The notes beneath the pieces are model-generated. The model was not told the origin of the DNA and did not search any database. It saw only the letters and a list, made by a program, of their open reading frames with translations. A program made the position numbers and the translations under genes. A stretch of 64,000 nucleotides of DNA, taken from contig NZ_CP036525.1 of NCBI RefSeq assembly GCF_007741535.1, forward strand, positions 6,324,001 through 6,388,000, in the 5' to 3' direction. This document shows positions 1 through 7,865 of the stretch, piece after piece (within the stretch, counting starts at the first letter, position 1; every line of letters begins with the position of its first letter). This DNA comes from Rubripirellula lacrimiformis (GTDB lineage: Bacteria > Planctomycetota > Planctomycetia > Pirellulales > Pirellulaceae).

Positions 1-236
1 GAATCTTCCCAGCCAACCATCACCAAATCGGCGACCGAAAAGTGCGCAAGGAAGTCGTTGAATTCGGCTTTTTCCGGAAGCGAATCGGGCACCCAGTCCG
101 CAGGCCGGTTGAACAACGAGTGGATGGCAGCCTGGGAATGGATGATGGCGGGAATCGCCAACAACACCAACACGCCAATGCCGATTTTGAACTGGCGAAG
201 GTAACGCCGTCGCAGCGGGTCTTCGCCGTTGATCAT
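1..236 (-). CDS. MMPL/RND-family exporter, N-terminal fragment (runs off window)
   Basis: The gene starts at ATG 236 and reads leftward out of the window, so only about 78 residues are visible. They show a short basic N-terminus (EDPLRRRYLRQF), one hydrophobic segment (IGIGVLVLLAIPAII) and then a periplasmic stretch NRPADWVPDSLPEKAEF, followed by DLVMVGWED. This layout is typical of planctomycete MMPL-type RND exporters, which move lipids or small molecules across the inner membrane by proton exchange. An AAGG sequence seven bases upstream supports ATG 236. A GTG at 293 is in frame and would lie just after the stop of the upstream gene, so a longer form cannot be excluded. The substrate is unknown. 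The family call is inferred from the N-terminus alone. Confidence 0.6.
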   Translation of the reverse strand, partial: MINGEDPLRRRYLRQFKIGIGVLVLLAIPAIIHSQAAIHSLFNRPADWVPDSLPEKAEFNDFLAHFSVADLVMVGWED

Positions 237-298
237 GTTCGTACCTTGGTCAATTTCGTCGCTGGATTGGGGGCGATGCGTTGGTTGCTGCACGTCGA

Positions 299-1453
299 CT
301 AACCGATCGCAGCGGTCAGGTCGTCACGCAAGTCGTCGAACGATTCCAGTCCAACCGACAATCGGATCAACCCGTCGGTGATCCCAAATCGGGCTCGATC
401 CGCCGCGTCATAGCTGGCGTGCGACATCGTTGCCGGTTGTTCGATCAACGATTCGACCGCGCCCAGACTGACGGCTAGATGAAACAGCCGTGTCGATTCG
501 CAAACCCGAGCGGTTTCTTCGATCGATCCGTCCAATTCAAAGGTCACCATCCCTCCGAAACCGCCTTGCAATGTCTGTTTGGCCAGCTGGTGCTGTGGAT
601 GCGATTCCAACCCAGGGTACAAAACGGATTTGACCTTCGGGTGCGATTCCAGCCACGTTGCCAATTGCAGCGCCGTACCGGACTGTTCGCGGACACGAAG
701 GTCTAGCGTTTTGATTCCGCGTGCCACCAGATGGCAACTCAGCGGATCCAGGACGGCACCGGTCGCGTTCTGGATGTAATACAGTTCATCGTGGATCGCC
801 TTGGTTGCCGATGCCAACGTGCCGCCCAGACAATCGCTATGCCCACCCAAGTACTTGGTGGCTGAATGCATCACGATGTCGACGCCATGTTCGATCGGAC
901 GAACCAGCGCCGGAGTCCCGAAGGTGTTGTCGACGCCCAACAGAGCGTTCTTGGCATGGACGATTTTGGCGAGCGCGGGCAAGTCGATGATCGTCATCCG
1001 CGGATTGCCGATCGTTTCGCCCCAGACCAATCGGGTCTTGGGGCCGATCGCGGCGTCGACCGCAGCAAGATCCGTCATGTCGACCAAGGTTACTTCGATC
1101 CCTGATCGACTACAGATCTTGTGCAGCAATCGATACGCACCGCCGTACAGATCGCATCCTGCTACGACATGATCGCCGCTGGAGAGCATCATGGTGACAC
1201 AGTGGATCGCTGCCATTCCTGACGAAAACGCCAAGGCGCCGGCAGCATCGTCCAGCGACGCTAGCGTGGACTGCAGATTCGAACGCGTTGGATTGCCGCT
1301 GCGTGAATAGTCGAATTCGCCCCACTCCCCCGCGCCGGGTTGCTTGAACGTGCTGGCAAGGTGAATGGGCGGAACCACCGCGCCGGTTGCCGGGTCGATC
1401 GCGTTGCCGACATGAATGGCGCGAGTTCGGAAGGAGTGTTTACGGGCAGACAT
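299..1453 (-). CDS. cystathionine gamma-synthase/lyase family PLP enzyme (copy 1)
   Basis: This 384-residue protein is a Cys/Met metabolism PLP-dependent enzyme that acts on homoserine esters, cystathionine or related thioethers in transsulfuration. The PLP-binding lysine is Lys200 in HSATKYLGGHSD, the upstream YSRSGNPT segment is the family's phosphate/cofactor-binding region, and SLGAVESLIEQPA near the C-terminus is the usual substrate-carboxylate region. The length is normal for the family. A second paralogue lies 138 bp upstream on the same strand. The sequence alone does not separate gamma-synthase, gamma-lyase and beta-lyase, so no symbol is given. The enzyme is predicted to be cytoplasmic and tetrameric, as is typical of the family. 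Confidence 0.9.
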   Translation of the reverse strand: MSARKHSFRTRAIHVGNAIDPATGAVVPPIHLASTFKQPGAGEWGEFDYSRSGNPTRSNLQSTLASLDDAAGALAFSSGMAAIHCVTMMLSSGDHVVAGCDLYGGAYRLLHKICSRSGIEVTLVDMTDLAAVDAAIGPKTRLVWGETIGNPRMTIIDLPALAKIVHAKNALLGVDNTFGTPALVRPIEHGVDIVMHSATKYLGGHSDCLGGTLASATKAIHDELYYIQNATGAVLDPLSCHLVARGIKTLDLRVREQSGTALQLATWLESHPKVKSVLYPGLESHPQHQLAKQTLQGGFGGMVTFELDGSIEETARVCESTRLFHLAVSLGAVESLIEQPATMSHASYDAADRARFGITDGLIRLSVGLESFDDLRDDLTAAIG

Positions 1454-1591
1454 TCAGATCGGATGTGTAGAAGGAAAAGCGGTTTCGTTGAGGAGCATGC
1501 CAGAAAAAAGTGTCCGCATCCCCATTCGCCGGGAACCGGCCCTTCGGGTGCATCGCACCCAAGAGGTCGGACAATTGTTTTCCGCTTTGTC

Positions 1592-2902
1592 CTAAGCGTC
1601 CAATGCCTGTTTCAAATCGCTGATCAGATCTGCGGTATCTTCGATTCCACAGGACAGACGGATCATGTTGTCCGCAATTCCAAAACGCTGGCGTTCTTCG
1701 GGCGTGCAGTTGTAATAGCTCATCACCAGCGGCTGTTCGATCAACGATTCGACGCCACCCAAACTAGGCGCGATTCGAGCGATCTTGGCGGCATCCACCA
1801 CTCGTGAAGTTTCTTTCCAATCTGCACCTTTGACCGTGAACGTGATCAAGCCGCCGAAGCCACGCATTTGGGCTGCGGCAATCGAATGGGACGGATGCGA
1901 TTTCAGTCCCGGGTAATAGACTCGTTCCACCCGATCGTGAGATTCCAGAAACTCTGCGACCGCCATTCCATTCTGGTTGTGCCGCTGCATTCGCAATTCG
2001 AATGTCTTCAGCCCTCGTTCCAACAGGTACAGGTTGTGGCCCGAATTGATGCTGCCCAGTACGCCGCGCATCTTGCGAACAGGGTCCAGCAATTCGCGGC
2101 TGCCGGCGATCGTGCCAGCCAACAGGTCGTTGTGCCCGCCCAAGTACTTGGTTGCCGAATGCCACACGTAGTCGACGCCATAGTCGATCGGACGCAGGTT
2201 GTAAGGAGTCGCCAAGGTCGCATCGATCAGCGTTTCGACTTCGTTGGCTTTGCCAACCGCCACGAATTTCTCGAGGTCGACCGAGGTCAGGTGCGGGTTG
2301 GTGGGCGACTCGCTGACGATAATCTTGGTTCGATCGTTGATGGCTGCTTCCATCGCACCGAAATCGCCGGTGGGAACCTGGTGAGTGACGACGCCAAAGC
2401 GGGACATCGTTTTTGCACAGAATTCGCGGCTGCGGTGATAACACTGATCAAAGAAAACGATCTCGTCGCCCGAGTTCAGTTTGGTCATCAGCAGCCCGAC
2501 GATGGCTGCCATTCCGGACGAATACAGAATCGCGTCCTCGGCGTTATCCAAGGCCGCTAGTTTGGCTTCGACACTTTTTTCGTTGGGACTGCCATAGCGA
2601 CCATATTCTTCTCGCTGGTCTTCGCCATGGACAAAACGCAGCAGGTCGTCGGTGGACGCAAACGTGTAAGTCGACGCGGTGAAGATCGGCTGCGTGATCG
2701 ATCCTTCGGGTTTCTGCCGAAGTTCGCCACTGTGCACGCACTGTGTCGAAAGCCCGCGGTCGGCAAAGGTCGGCCGCAAAGCCGGGTCCACGCTAGCCTG
2801 GCTACCCGGCGGCGGTGCGTCGTCGCCACAATGGGCGTCGCTGGAATTAGAATTGCGGCTCGGTTGGTCCGCATCTCGATTGGTCGTAATCTTTGTTGTC
2901 AT
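1592..2902 (-). CDS. cystathionine gamma-synthase/lyase family PLP enzyme (copy 2, extended N-terminus)
   Basis: This 436-residue paralogue of the neighbouring PLP enzyme has its Schiff-base lysine at Lys252 in HSATKYLGGHND and the family motifs GRYGSPNEKSVE, YSSGMAAI and SLGGVESLIEQP. The first 50 residues (rich in Ser, Asn, Asp and Pro) have no counterpart in copy 1 and look disordered. The start is ATG 2902. The two copies are clearly diverged (for example CYHRSREFC here against DLYGGAYRLLH in copy 1), so one may be a gamma-synthase and the other a lyase, but this is inference. Upstream lies a hairpin plus a motif that recurs upstream of glnE (see findings). Confidence 0.9.
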   Translation of the reverse strand: MTTKITTNRDADQPSRNSNSSDAHCGDDAPPPGSQASVDPALRPTFADRGLSTQCVHSGELRQKPEGSITQPIFTASTYTFASTDDLLRFVHGEDQREEYGRYGSPNEKSVEAKLAALDNAEDAILYSSGMAAIVGLLMTKLNSGDEIVFFDQCYHRSREFCAKTMSRFGVVTHQVPTGDFGAMEAAINDRTKIIVSESPTNPHLTSVDLEKFVAVGKANEVETLIDATLATPYNLRPIDYGVDYVWHSATKYLGGHNDLLAGTIAGSRELLDPVRKMRGVLGSINSGHNLYLLERGLKTFELRMQRHNQNGMAVAEFLESHDRVERVYYPGLKSHPSHSIAAAQMRGFGGLITFTVKGADWKETSRVVDAAKIARIAPSLGGVESLIEQPLVMSYYNCTPEERQRFGIADNMIRLSCGIEDTADLISDLKQALDA

Positions 2903-2948
2903 GGCTCTTTAGCAGGTAAAGGCTGCAATCGGCCGCAAATCCCTCAAC

Positions 2949-2999
2949 GGGACGCGTCTGGGCGAAACGTCTCGCCCGCGTCAGTACTCAAGGTTAGCC
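2949..2999. repeat. small hairpin plus conserved motif upstream of copy 2 PLP gene
   Basis: A GGGCGA/TCGCCC stem (loop AACGTC) is followed by TCAGTACTCAAGGTTAG at 2981-2997. The same 17-mer with one mismatch follows a GGCGACGT/ACGTCGCC stem at 17806-17822, so this is probably one dispersed intergenic element. It lies between two divergent genes. Its function is unknown. Confidence 0.5.
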
Positions 3000-3309
3000 A
3001 CCACTTGAATAATTGACAACTGATTTCGCCGCCGGTCGACGACCTTTGCGGGGACGACGGCGGCCAATCGAGAACATCGGCAAGCGTTCCCAAGACTGCC
3101 CGACCGGCCTGGGCATCAAAGTCGATGCCACCAAGGTGTCCCTAGCGGGGGATCATCTTGCCGCAGACCGCCACAGTGTGCCTGGAATGCACCGACTGCC
3201 CTGTTTCTCTTTCCTCGCCAACCACCGCAGGTGTAGAATGGGACTACGCCCACTATATGCACTTGTTCTTTGTCGCAGTGGAAACAGAGCCGCATCCAAA
3301 GGAAGCACG

Positions 3310-4722
3310 TTGATTCTTCGTAATCGTTTGCAAGTGACGATCGGCACTATCCGCCGACACACCATCGTTGGCTCTTGGGCCGGCGGCTTCCTCGCATTCT
3401 TGGCAATCGCGTCATTGGTTCTGGATTCCTCGGACATCAAGGCTCAGCAGCCAGAGTTTCGTCCAGCATCCGCGAGCCCCGCTTCGCCAGACTCGGGCGC
3501 CGGTAACCAGCAATCCGGTAACCAGCAATCGGGCAACAACCAATCCGATGCACTGGGTGATTTGGCCGAAGCCGAACTTGCCAACCCGAAAGATCCAAAC
3601 GATAGCGACGCGGTGCTGCCCGAGTTGACCGAGGATCAGATTGGCGAACTGACTCGGCTGACAGACGATCTGGCCAGCGGTGAATTTGCACGCCGCGAAC
3701 GGGCGGTCGCGGCACTGATGTCATTCGGTCTTGGTTCGGTTGAACCGCTTCGGAAAATCGCCGCCGACACCAGCGACGCCGAAGTTCGCCTGCGAATCAA
3801 CCAAGTGGTTCGTCAGTTGACCCACGACGACATGCATACCCGCATCAACGATTTTCTAGCGGGTAAAGACGTTGGTTTTCAGGGTTGGGACATCTTCCGA
3901 TCGATGCTGGGGGACAACGGTGCGATCCGAGAAATCTTTGTCGAACTGACCAACGACCATCCGGACGTGCTGGCATCCCTAGAAGGGTCCACTCGTGAAC
4001 GCGTCGTCGCACTCGAAAAATCGATCGTCGCTGTTCAGCAACGGATCTTTGTGCAACGCGAATTCCCAACACGAGGCGACACCTTCGCTTTGGTATTGCC
4101 AACGTTGGATCCCAAGGTGCCCATTACGCCGAACTACGAAAGCGTTCTGCTAAGCACGCTGCAGAAGGAAGCGGCCAGTCAGATTCGAGCCGATGCACAG
4201 TTATCTCCTGCTTTCAAAGCATTGTTGGGACGTTGGATGATTCGCAGCACCCCCACCAGCAGAATTGATGTGCTGTTGATGGGAATGTCCTGGGGCGTCG
4301 AGGACACATTGACACTGGGGATCACCACGCTTGCCGATTCCGACGACCCTGAAACCCTGGCCACCGCGATGCAGGCGATCGCAAAGTTCGGTATCCGTGA
4401 ACATGTGGTGTATGTCGAACCACTGCTGGAAGATACGCGCGCAGCATCCGACGAAGGCTTTGCTGATGGACAACGCGTCCGTGCTCAAGTGTGTGATGTA
4501 GCCATCGCGACGATCGCCGTTCTGATGGATGTCAAACTTTCCGATGTCGGAATGCCCGGCGTTCAAAAGCATCCGACCTATGGTTTCATTCGCGGTGACA
4601 TTAGCTTCCCGGTTGATGATCCATTGCCACGCCAAAAAGCGCTCTCAAAAATCCGAGCCCAGTTCAAACGCCCGATGGAAATGTTCGAAGTTCCCGCCCA
4701 ACGCAAAGCCGAAGGATCGTGA
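3310..4722 (+). CDS. secreted HEAT/ARM-like helical protein, unknown function
   Basis: The open frame begins further upstream (TTG 3013, ATG 3238), but TTG 3310 is preferred because an AAGGA Shine-Dalgarno lies six bases before it and the product (470 residues) then begins with a proper signal peptide: basic RNRLQVTIGTIRR, hydrophobic FLAFLAIASLVL, cleavage near DIKA-QQ. The mature start is low complexity (NQQSG repeats). Residues about 100-180 (LTRLTDDLASGEFARRERAVAAL, then LRKIAADTSDAEVRLRINQVV) look like HEAT repeats, and the remainder is helical with further HEAT-like helices near the C-terminus. No enzymatic motif is visible. It is probably a periplasmic scaffold, and the gene appears to stand alone. 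Confidence 0.65.
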   Translation: MILRNRLQVTIGTIRRHTIVGSWAGGFLAFLAIASLVLDSSDIKAQQPEFRPASASPASPDSGAGNQQSGNQQSGNNQSDALGDLAEAELANPKDPNDSDAVLPELTEDQIGELTRLTDDLASGEFARRERAVAALMSFGLGSVEPLRKIAADTSDAEVRLRINQVVRQLTHDDMHTRINDFLAGKDVGFQGWDIFRSMLGDNGAIREIFVELTNDHPDVLASLEGSTRERVVALEKSIVAVQQRIFVQREFPTRGDTFALVLPTLDPKVPITPNYESVLLSTLQKEAASQIRADAQLSPAFKALLGRWMIRSTPTSRIDVLLMGMSWGVEDTLTLGITTLADSDDPETLATAMQAIAKFGIREHVVYVEPLLEDTRAASDEGFADGQRVRAQVCDVAIATIAVLMDVKLSDVGMPGVQKHPTYGFIRGDISFPVDDPLPRQKALSKIRAQFKRPMEMFEVPAQRKAEGS

Positions 4723-4759
4723 TTGACGGTGTGCCCCACCGTCTCCGAAATGGGAAAAC

Positions 4760-5081
4760 GTTTGGCTCATCCGTCGGAAGGGAGCGCCCGAGGTTTTTGC
4801 AGGCATGCTCCGATGTCCGAATGCTTAGTGATGGATGGCGTCCCTATTGAAAACACCCCACCGGCATGGCGAGCATGCCGGTGGGCCACGAAGCACCTTC
4901 GGCGCATCGGAGACCAAGCTATTCCTTGGCAAGTTGCTCCTCAGCAGAGCTCGCTTCCGCTTCACTTGGCAAATCAATTCTAACGCATCGAAATGGTCGG
5001 CTCAAATTTCGGACATCGGAGCAATTCCTCCGAAAACCTCGTCCCTGGGTACGGCGCACCCTTCCGACGGATGAGCCAAAC
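4760..5081. repeat. long imperfect inverted repeat, MITE-like
   Basis: Bases 4760-4782 are an exact 23-bp inverted copy of 5059-5081, and 4806-4821 is an exact 16-bp inverted copy of 5008-5023. Between these blocks the arms stay alignable (both carry CGAGGTTTT), with an 11-base indel. The arms enclose a further perfect 12-bp palindrome at 4857-4885 (loop GCGAG). No transposase is encoded inside. The right arm contains ATG 5071, the likely start of the next gene. The layout fits a miniature inverted-repeat element or a large dispersed palindrome. Confidence 0.7.
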
Positions 5082-5778
5082 CTTTTGGATTGTCATGGGG
5101 GCGCTGTTTGCAGCAATGTTGATTTGCGGCGGACTGCTGCCCTTGGTCGATCCGGCACCAGCGACATCCAATCTAGACGCGATGAAGAGAAATGAATCCA
5201 ATCGGTTGAAAGTGATTGGATTCGGCATCCACAATTATCATGCTGTGTACCACCAATTGCCGTTCACGGTGACCGCGAACACCGCGGGGCAACAACGGCA
5301 CGGATGGCGAGTCGCGATCTCGCAATTTGCCGAGGGCCCTTCGCAGTGGGACCGATACGATCGCAACCATGCCTGGGATAGCGTCGTGAATCTTGCGGTT
5401 GCCATCGATCCACCGGACGTGTTCCAGGCCACCGATGGCGACCCCGGCAAAACAAATGTTTTTGCAGTGGTCGACCCACGTGGCATGTTCCCACCTGCCC
5501 CGAACCGCACCGTCACATTCGCCGATGCGACCGATGGGATTTCCGAAACGTTGCTGGCCGTCTGGCTGCCGGGGCAACAGGCCATTTGGTCGTCCAATGC
5601 AAATCTGACCGCCGAACAGGCTTACGAAATGATCCGGTCCCTGCGACAAGACCAATTCGCATTGCTGTTGATGGGGGACGGCAGCATTCGCGATGTTGGA
5701 CCGGACCTTTCGTCCGAAGTCTTCGAAGCCATGGTCACCCGAGACGGTGGCGAGGCAATTGCCTCGACCACCGATTGA
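5071..5778 (+). CDS. DUF1559-like protein with N-terminal membrane anchor
   Basis: This 235-residue protein has one N-terminal hydrophobic segment (WIVMGALFAAMLICGGLLPL), then residues resembling DUF1559 proteins, which are abundant in planctomycetes and resemble type II pseudopilins: NRLKVIGFGIHNYHAVYHQLP, then FADATDGISETLL and a terminal LLMGDGSIRDVG that matches the family's DG box. The usual prepilin leader is missing, so it looks like a divergent or shortened member. The frame is open from 4993, but ATG 5071 gives the cleaner membrane anchor. That start codon lies inside the right arm of an inverted repeat, so the 5' end may have been donated by a mobile repeat. The role is unknown. Confidence 0.65.
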   Translation: MSQTFWIVMGALFAAMLICGGLLPLVDPAPATSNLDAMKRNESNRLKVIGFGIHNYHAVYHQLPFTVTANTAGQQRHGWRVAISQFAEGPSQWDRYDRNHAWDSVVNLAVAIDPPDVFQATDGDPGKTNVFAVVDPRGMFPPAPNRTVTFADATDGISETLLAVWLPGQQAIWSSNANLTAEQAYEMIRSLRQDQFALLLMGDGSIRDVGPDLSSEVFEAMVTRDGGEAIASTTD

Positions 5779-5847
5779 TGTGGCCACCGATTGATGTGAT
5801 CCTCGGCCAACTTGGACGGGGACGAACCAGAACGACGGCGGCAAAAA

Positions 5848-6195
5848 CTAGTCGAACATGGTCGACAGCATTGCGTCGAATTGGCCGTTGGTGATCACGC
5901 GTGGGATGCCGGCTTCGCGAGCCTTCTTGAGTTTCTCCACGTGCACGTGCGGACCATAGGCGATCAGGTTCGCATTCGCACATCGATCGGCGCACTGTGC
6001 CACGATCGTATCGACCACGCCACTGCGGGTGGCTAGGTCGACGATCACGTATCGCACGTCGTCGAGGTCACCATCCGGTAATCTTCCGCCCAGATAAAAC
6101 TTCCATCCGGCCCGTTCGGCTGACGATTTTACTCGCGAACCGAACATCAAATCACCGGACAGCATTACGACGCGGTCGTTGGCATCGGCGTTCAT
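5848..6195 (-). CDS. pseudo-receiver-like small protein
   Basis: This 115-residue protein starts at ATG 6195 inside the stop of the upstream epimerase gene (ATGA overlap), which decides the start over the longer frame. Its alternating beta/alpha pattern resembles a response-regulator receiver: RVVMLSGDLMFG, a central YVIVDLAT with Asp at the phosphoacceptor position, then LIAYGPH and GIPRVITNGQF. The paired acidic residues, the Thr/Ser and the Lys of true receivers are not evident, so phosphorylation is doubtful. It may be a protein-interaction module. Coupling to a sugar epimerase gives no obvious role. The fold assignment is inference. Confidence 0.6.
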   Translation of the reverse strand: MNADANDRVVMLSGDLMFGSRVKSSAERAGWKFYLGGRLPDGDLDDVRYVIVDLATRSGVVDTIVAQCADRCANANLIAYGPHVHVEKLKKAREAGIPRVITNGQFDAMLSTMFD

Positions 6196-7040
6196 GCTTT
6201 TCGCTTCTCGATTTCGCCACGCATGAACTTCAATCCGTTGGTCGCCAAGTCCATTTCGCTGCTGTACATGCGACGCCAGATCTTGGTGGCCGCTGCGATC
6301 TCGGGAAGTGACAACCCGAAGGCTTCGATCACCAACCAACCGTCGTAGCCCACTTCGACGATGGCGTCAAAGTTTTCGTCCCAGCGGATCGCGCCGGTGC
6401 CCGGTGTGCTGCGATCATTCTCGCTGATGTGAATGTGAAACAGCTTGTCGCCACCGGCTTTGACGGCTTCGGTGACGTTCTTTTCTTCGATGTTGCAGTG
6501 GAACGTGTCGTACATGATGCCGCACGAATCGTTGTTCACTTCGCGAGCAAAGCGAGTCGAATCGGCATGCGTGTTCAGGAAATAACATTCGAAACGGTTG
6601 AGCGCTTCGACGCCCAAACGGACACCTACCTTGGCAGCATGCTCGGCGACTTGCTGCATGCTTTCGACGCCCCATTTCCATTCATCGGCGGTCGGACCAG
6701 CACCGCTGAAAATACCGATCGCCGAATGGTAAGGGCCAACCAGGGTTTCAACACCGGCGGCTGCACAGCAATCCAGAGTTTGCTTGGTCAGCTGGACGCC
6801 CAGATCACGAACGCTCTTGTCGGGCGAAATCGGATTGTCCGGTTCGTTGCGAATCGTCACCGCCGTACGAGCCAAGCCGAGGTCATCCAATCGCTTGCCG
6901 AGGCTGGCGTAGTCCAGATCCAAGTTGAACATGGGCAGTTCAACGCCGTCAAAACCGGCTGTCTTTAGCTGTTCGCAAACCGGCAGCAGTTCGTCTGTTA
7001 CTTCGCCGCTCCAGAGCAGCAGGTTCATTCCGTATTTCAT
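6192..7040 (-). CDS. sugar phosphate isomerase/epimerase family (DTE/xylose isomerase-like TIM barrel)
   Basis: This 282-residue TIM barrel matches the D-tagatose 3-epimerase/AP endonuclease 2 superfamily. Candidate metal and catalytic residues appear in the expected order: Glu in RLGVEALNRFE, Asp in IMYDTFH, His in LFHIHISENDR and Glu in WLVIEAFG. These proteins epimerise or isomerise keto-sugars with a divalent metal, and many planctomycete members act in polyol or glycan catabolism. The substrate cannot be read from the sequence. The stop overlaps the start of the pseudo-receiver gene by four bases, so the two are probably translated together. Confidence 0.85.
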   Translation of the reverse strand: MKYGMNLLLWSGEVTDELLPVCEQLKTAGFDGVELPMFNLDLDYASLGKRLDDLGLARTAVTIRNEPDNPISPDKSVRDLGVQLTKQTLDCCAAAGVETLVGPYHSAIGIFSGAGPTADEWKWGVESMQQVAEHAAKVGVRLGVEALNRFECYFLNTHADSTRFAREVNNDSCGIMYDTFHCNIEEKNVTEAVKAGGDKLFHIHISENDRSTPGTGAIRWDENFDAIVEVGYDGWLVIEAFGLSLPEIAAATKIWRRMYSSEMDLATNGLKFMRGEIEKRKA

Positions 7041-7116
7041 CGCGATTGTTTTCTCTCAGAGGAAAAAATATTCGATTGTCGTAGGACCAAGCGGACACGT
7101 TTTTAGTGCACGATCC

Positions 7117-7797
7117 TTAGCCGCTGCCGAAACCGAACGGATCGGTCCCGTCCGGTGGCGTCAGCATTCTTTGTCGGCGAGATTCTACCAACTTGTCGGC
7201 TTCTGCGAGCCAGTCTACCAGCGACTCGGGCAATTGGCTTAGCCCCACCCGGGACATCACTTGGTTCAGCCGCATCAGCAGTTTGGTGGGGTCCGAATAG
7301 TCATACAGAAACGCGGTGTCGCAAAACCGCGTGATCAGCGGGGCCAATGCCACCACGGGTTTGCCCGTGATTTCGACCACACATCGCTGGACGGTGTTCG
7401 GGTCGGCGTCGGCGACCATCCGGTAGTAACGATGACCGATCTCGGGATCATCGCGGATCCAGTACGAATCCAACAACATTTCGATCAGGATGTGACCCAC
7501 GAACATCGGGCGGAAACCAGTGTCACCGGGAAGCAGGTCACGCAATTGAACCGCTAAACGCAGATTCGTTTCCACGAACGCTTCGGTCCCGTGGAACCAA
7601 CGATCATCCGCGATGTGACGCAGGATGCCGCTGGCCACCTGGGCCAATTCCGTGTCGGGACTGTCGGCGTGTACCGCCGCCAATTTCCCACGGGCGCGGA
7701 CCTTGCGATCCACCACGCTCATCCAATCCGGTATCCCGGTCGAAATCGCCAGCAGCGGTTGATCAAAGTACGGAATCGCGTGGCATAGAAAATTCAT
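7117..7797 (-). CDS. AcpH-like hypothetical protein
   Basis: This 226-residue protein is not firmly recognised. Its N-terminus MNFLCHAIPYFDQ and later GILRHIADDRWFHGTEAF and FVGHILIEMLLD resemble acyl-carrier-protein phosphodiesterase (AcpH), which begins MNFLAH and carries spaced His/Asp residues for a metal centre. If correct it would remove the phosphopantetheine arm from ACP. The similarity is weak and the length slightly exceeds AcpH, so the role is only suggested. It lies 76 bp upstream of the epimerase and reads the same way. Confidence 0.55.
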   Translation of the reverse strand: MNFLCHAIPYFDQPLLAISTGIPDWMSVVDRKVRARGKLAAVHADSPDTELAQVASGILRHIADDRWFHGTEAFVETNLRLAVQLRDLLPGDTGFRPMFVGHILIEMLLDSYWIRDDPEIGHRYYRMVADADPNTVQRCVVEITGKPVVALAPLITRFCDTAFLYDYSDPTKLLMRLNQVMSRVGLSQLPESLVDWLAEADKLVESRRQRMLTPPDGTDPFGFGSG

Positions 7798-7865
7798 GCC
7801 TTCCAGCCTAACCGGGACCCGAAAGTGCCACCATCGGGGCTGTGCCCTGGGCTAGGCGGCTCGGT

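Noticed and set aside
2903-3000. SAM or cobalamin riboswitch upstream of a transsulfuration gene
   Set aside because: Only a short hairpin and one motif are visible; no conserved riboswitch core is recognisable, and the motif recurs upstream of glnE.
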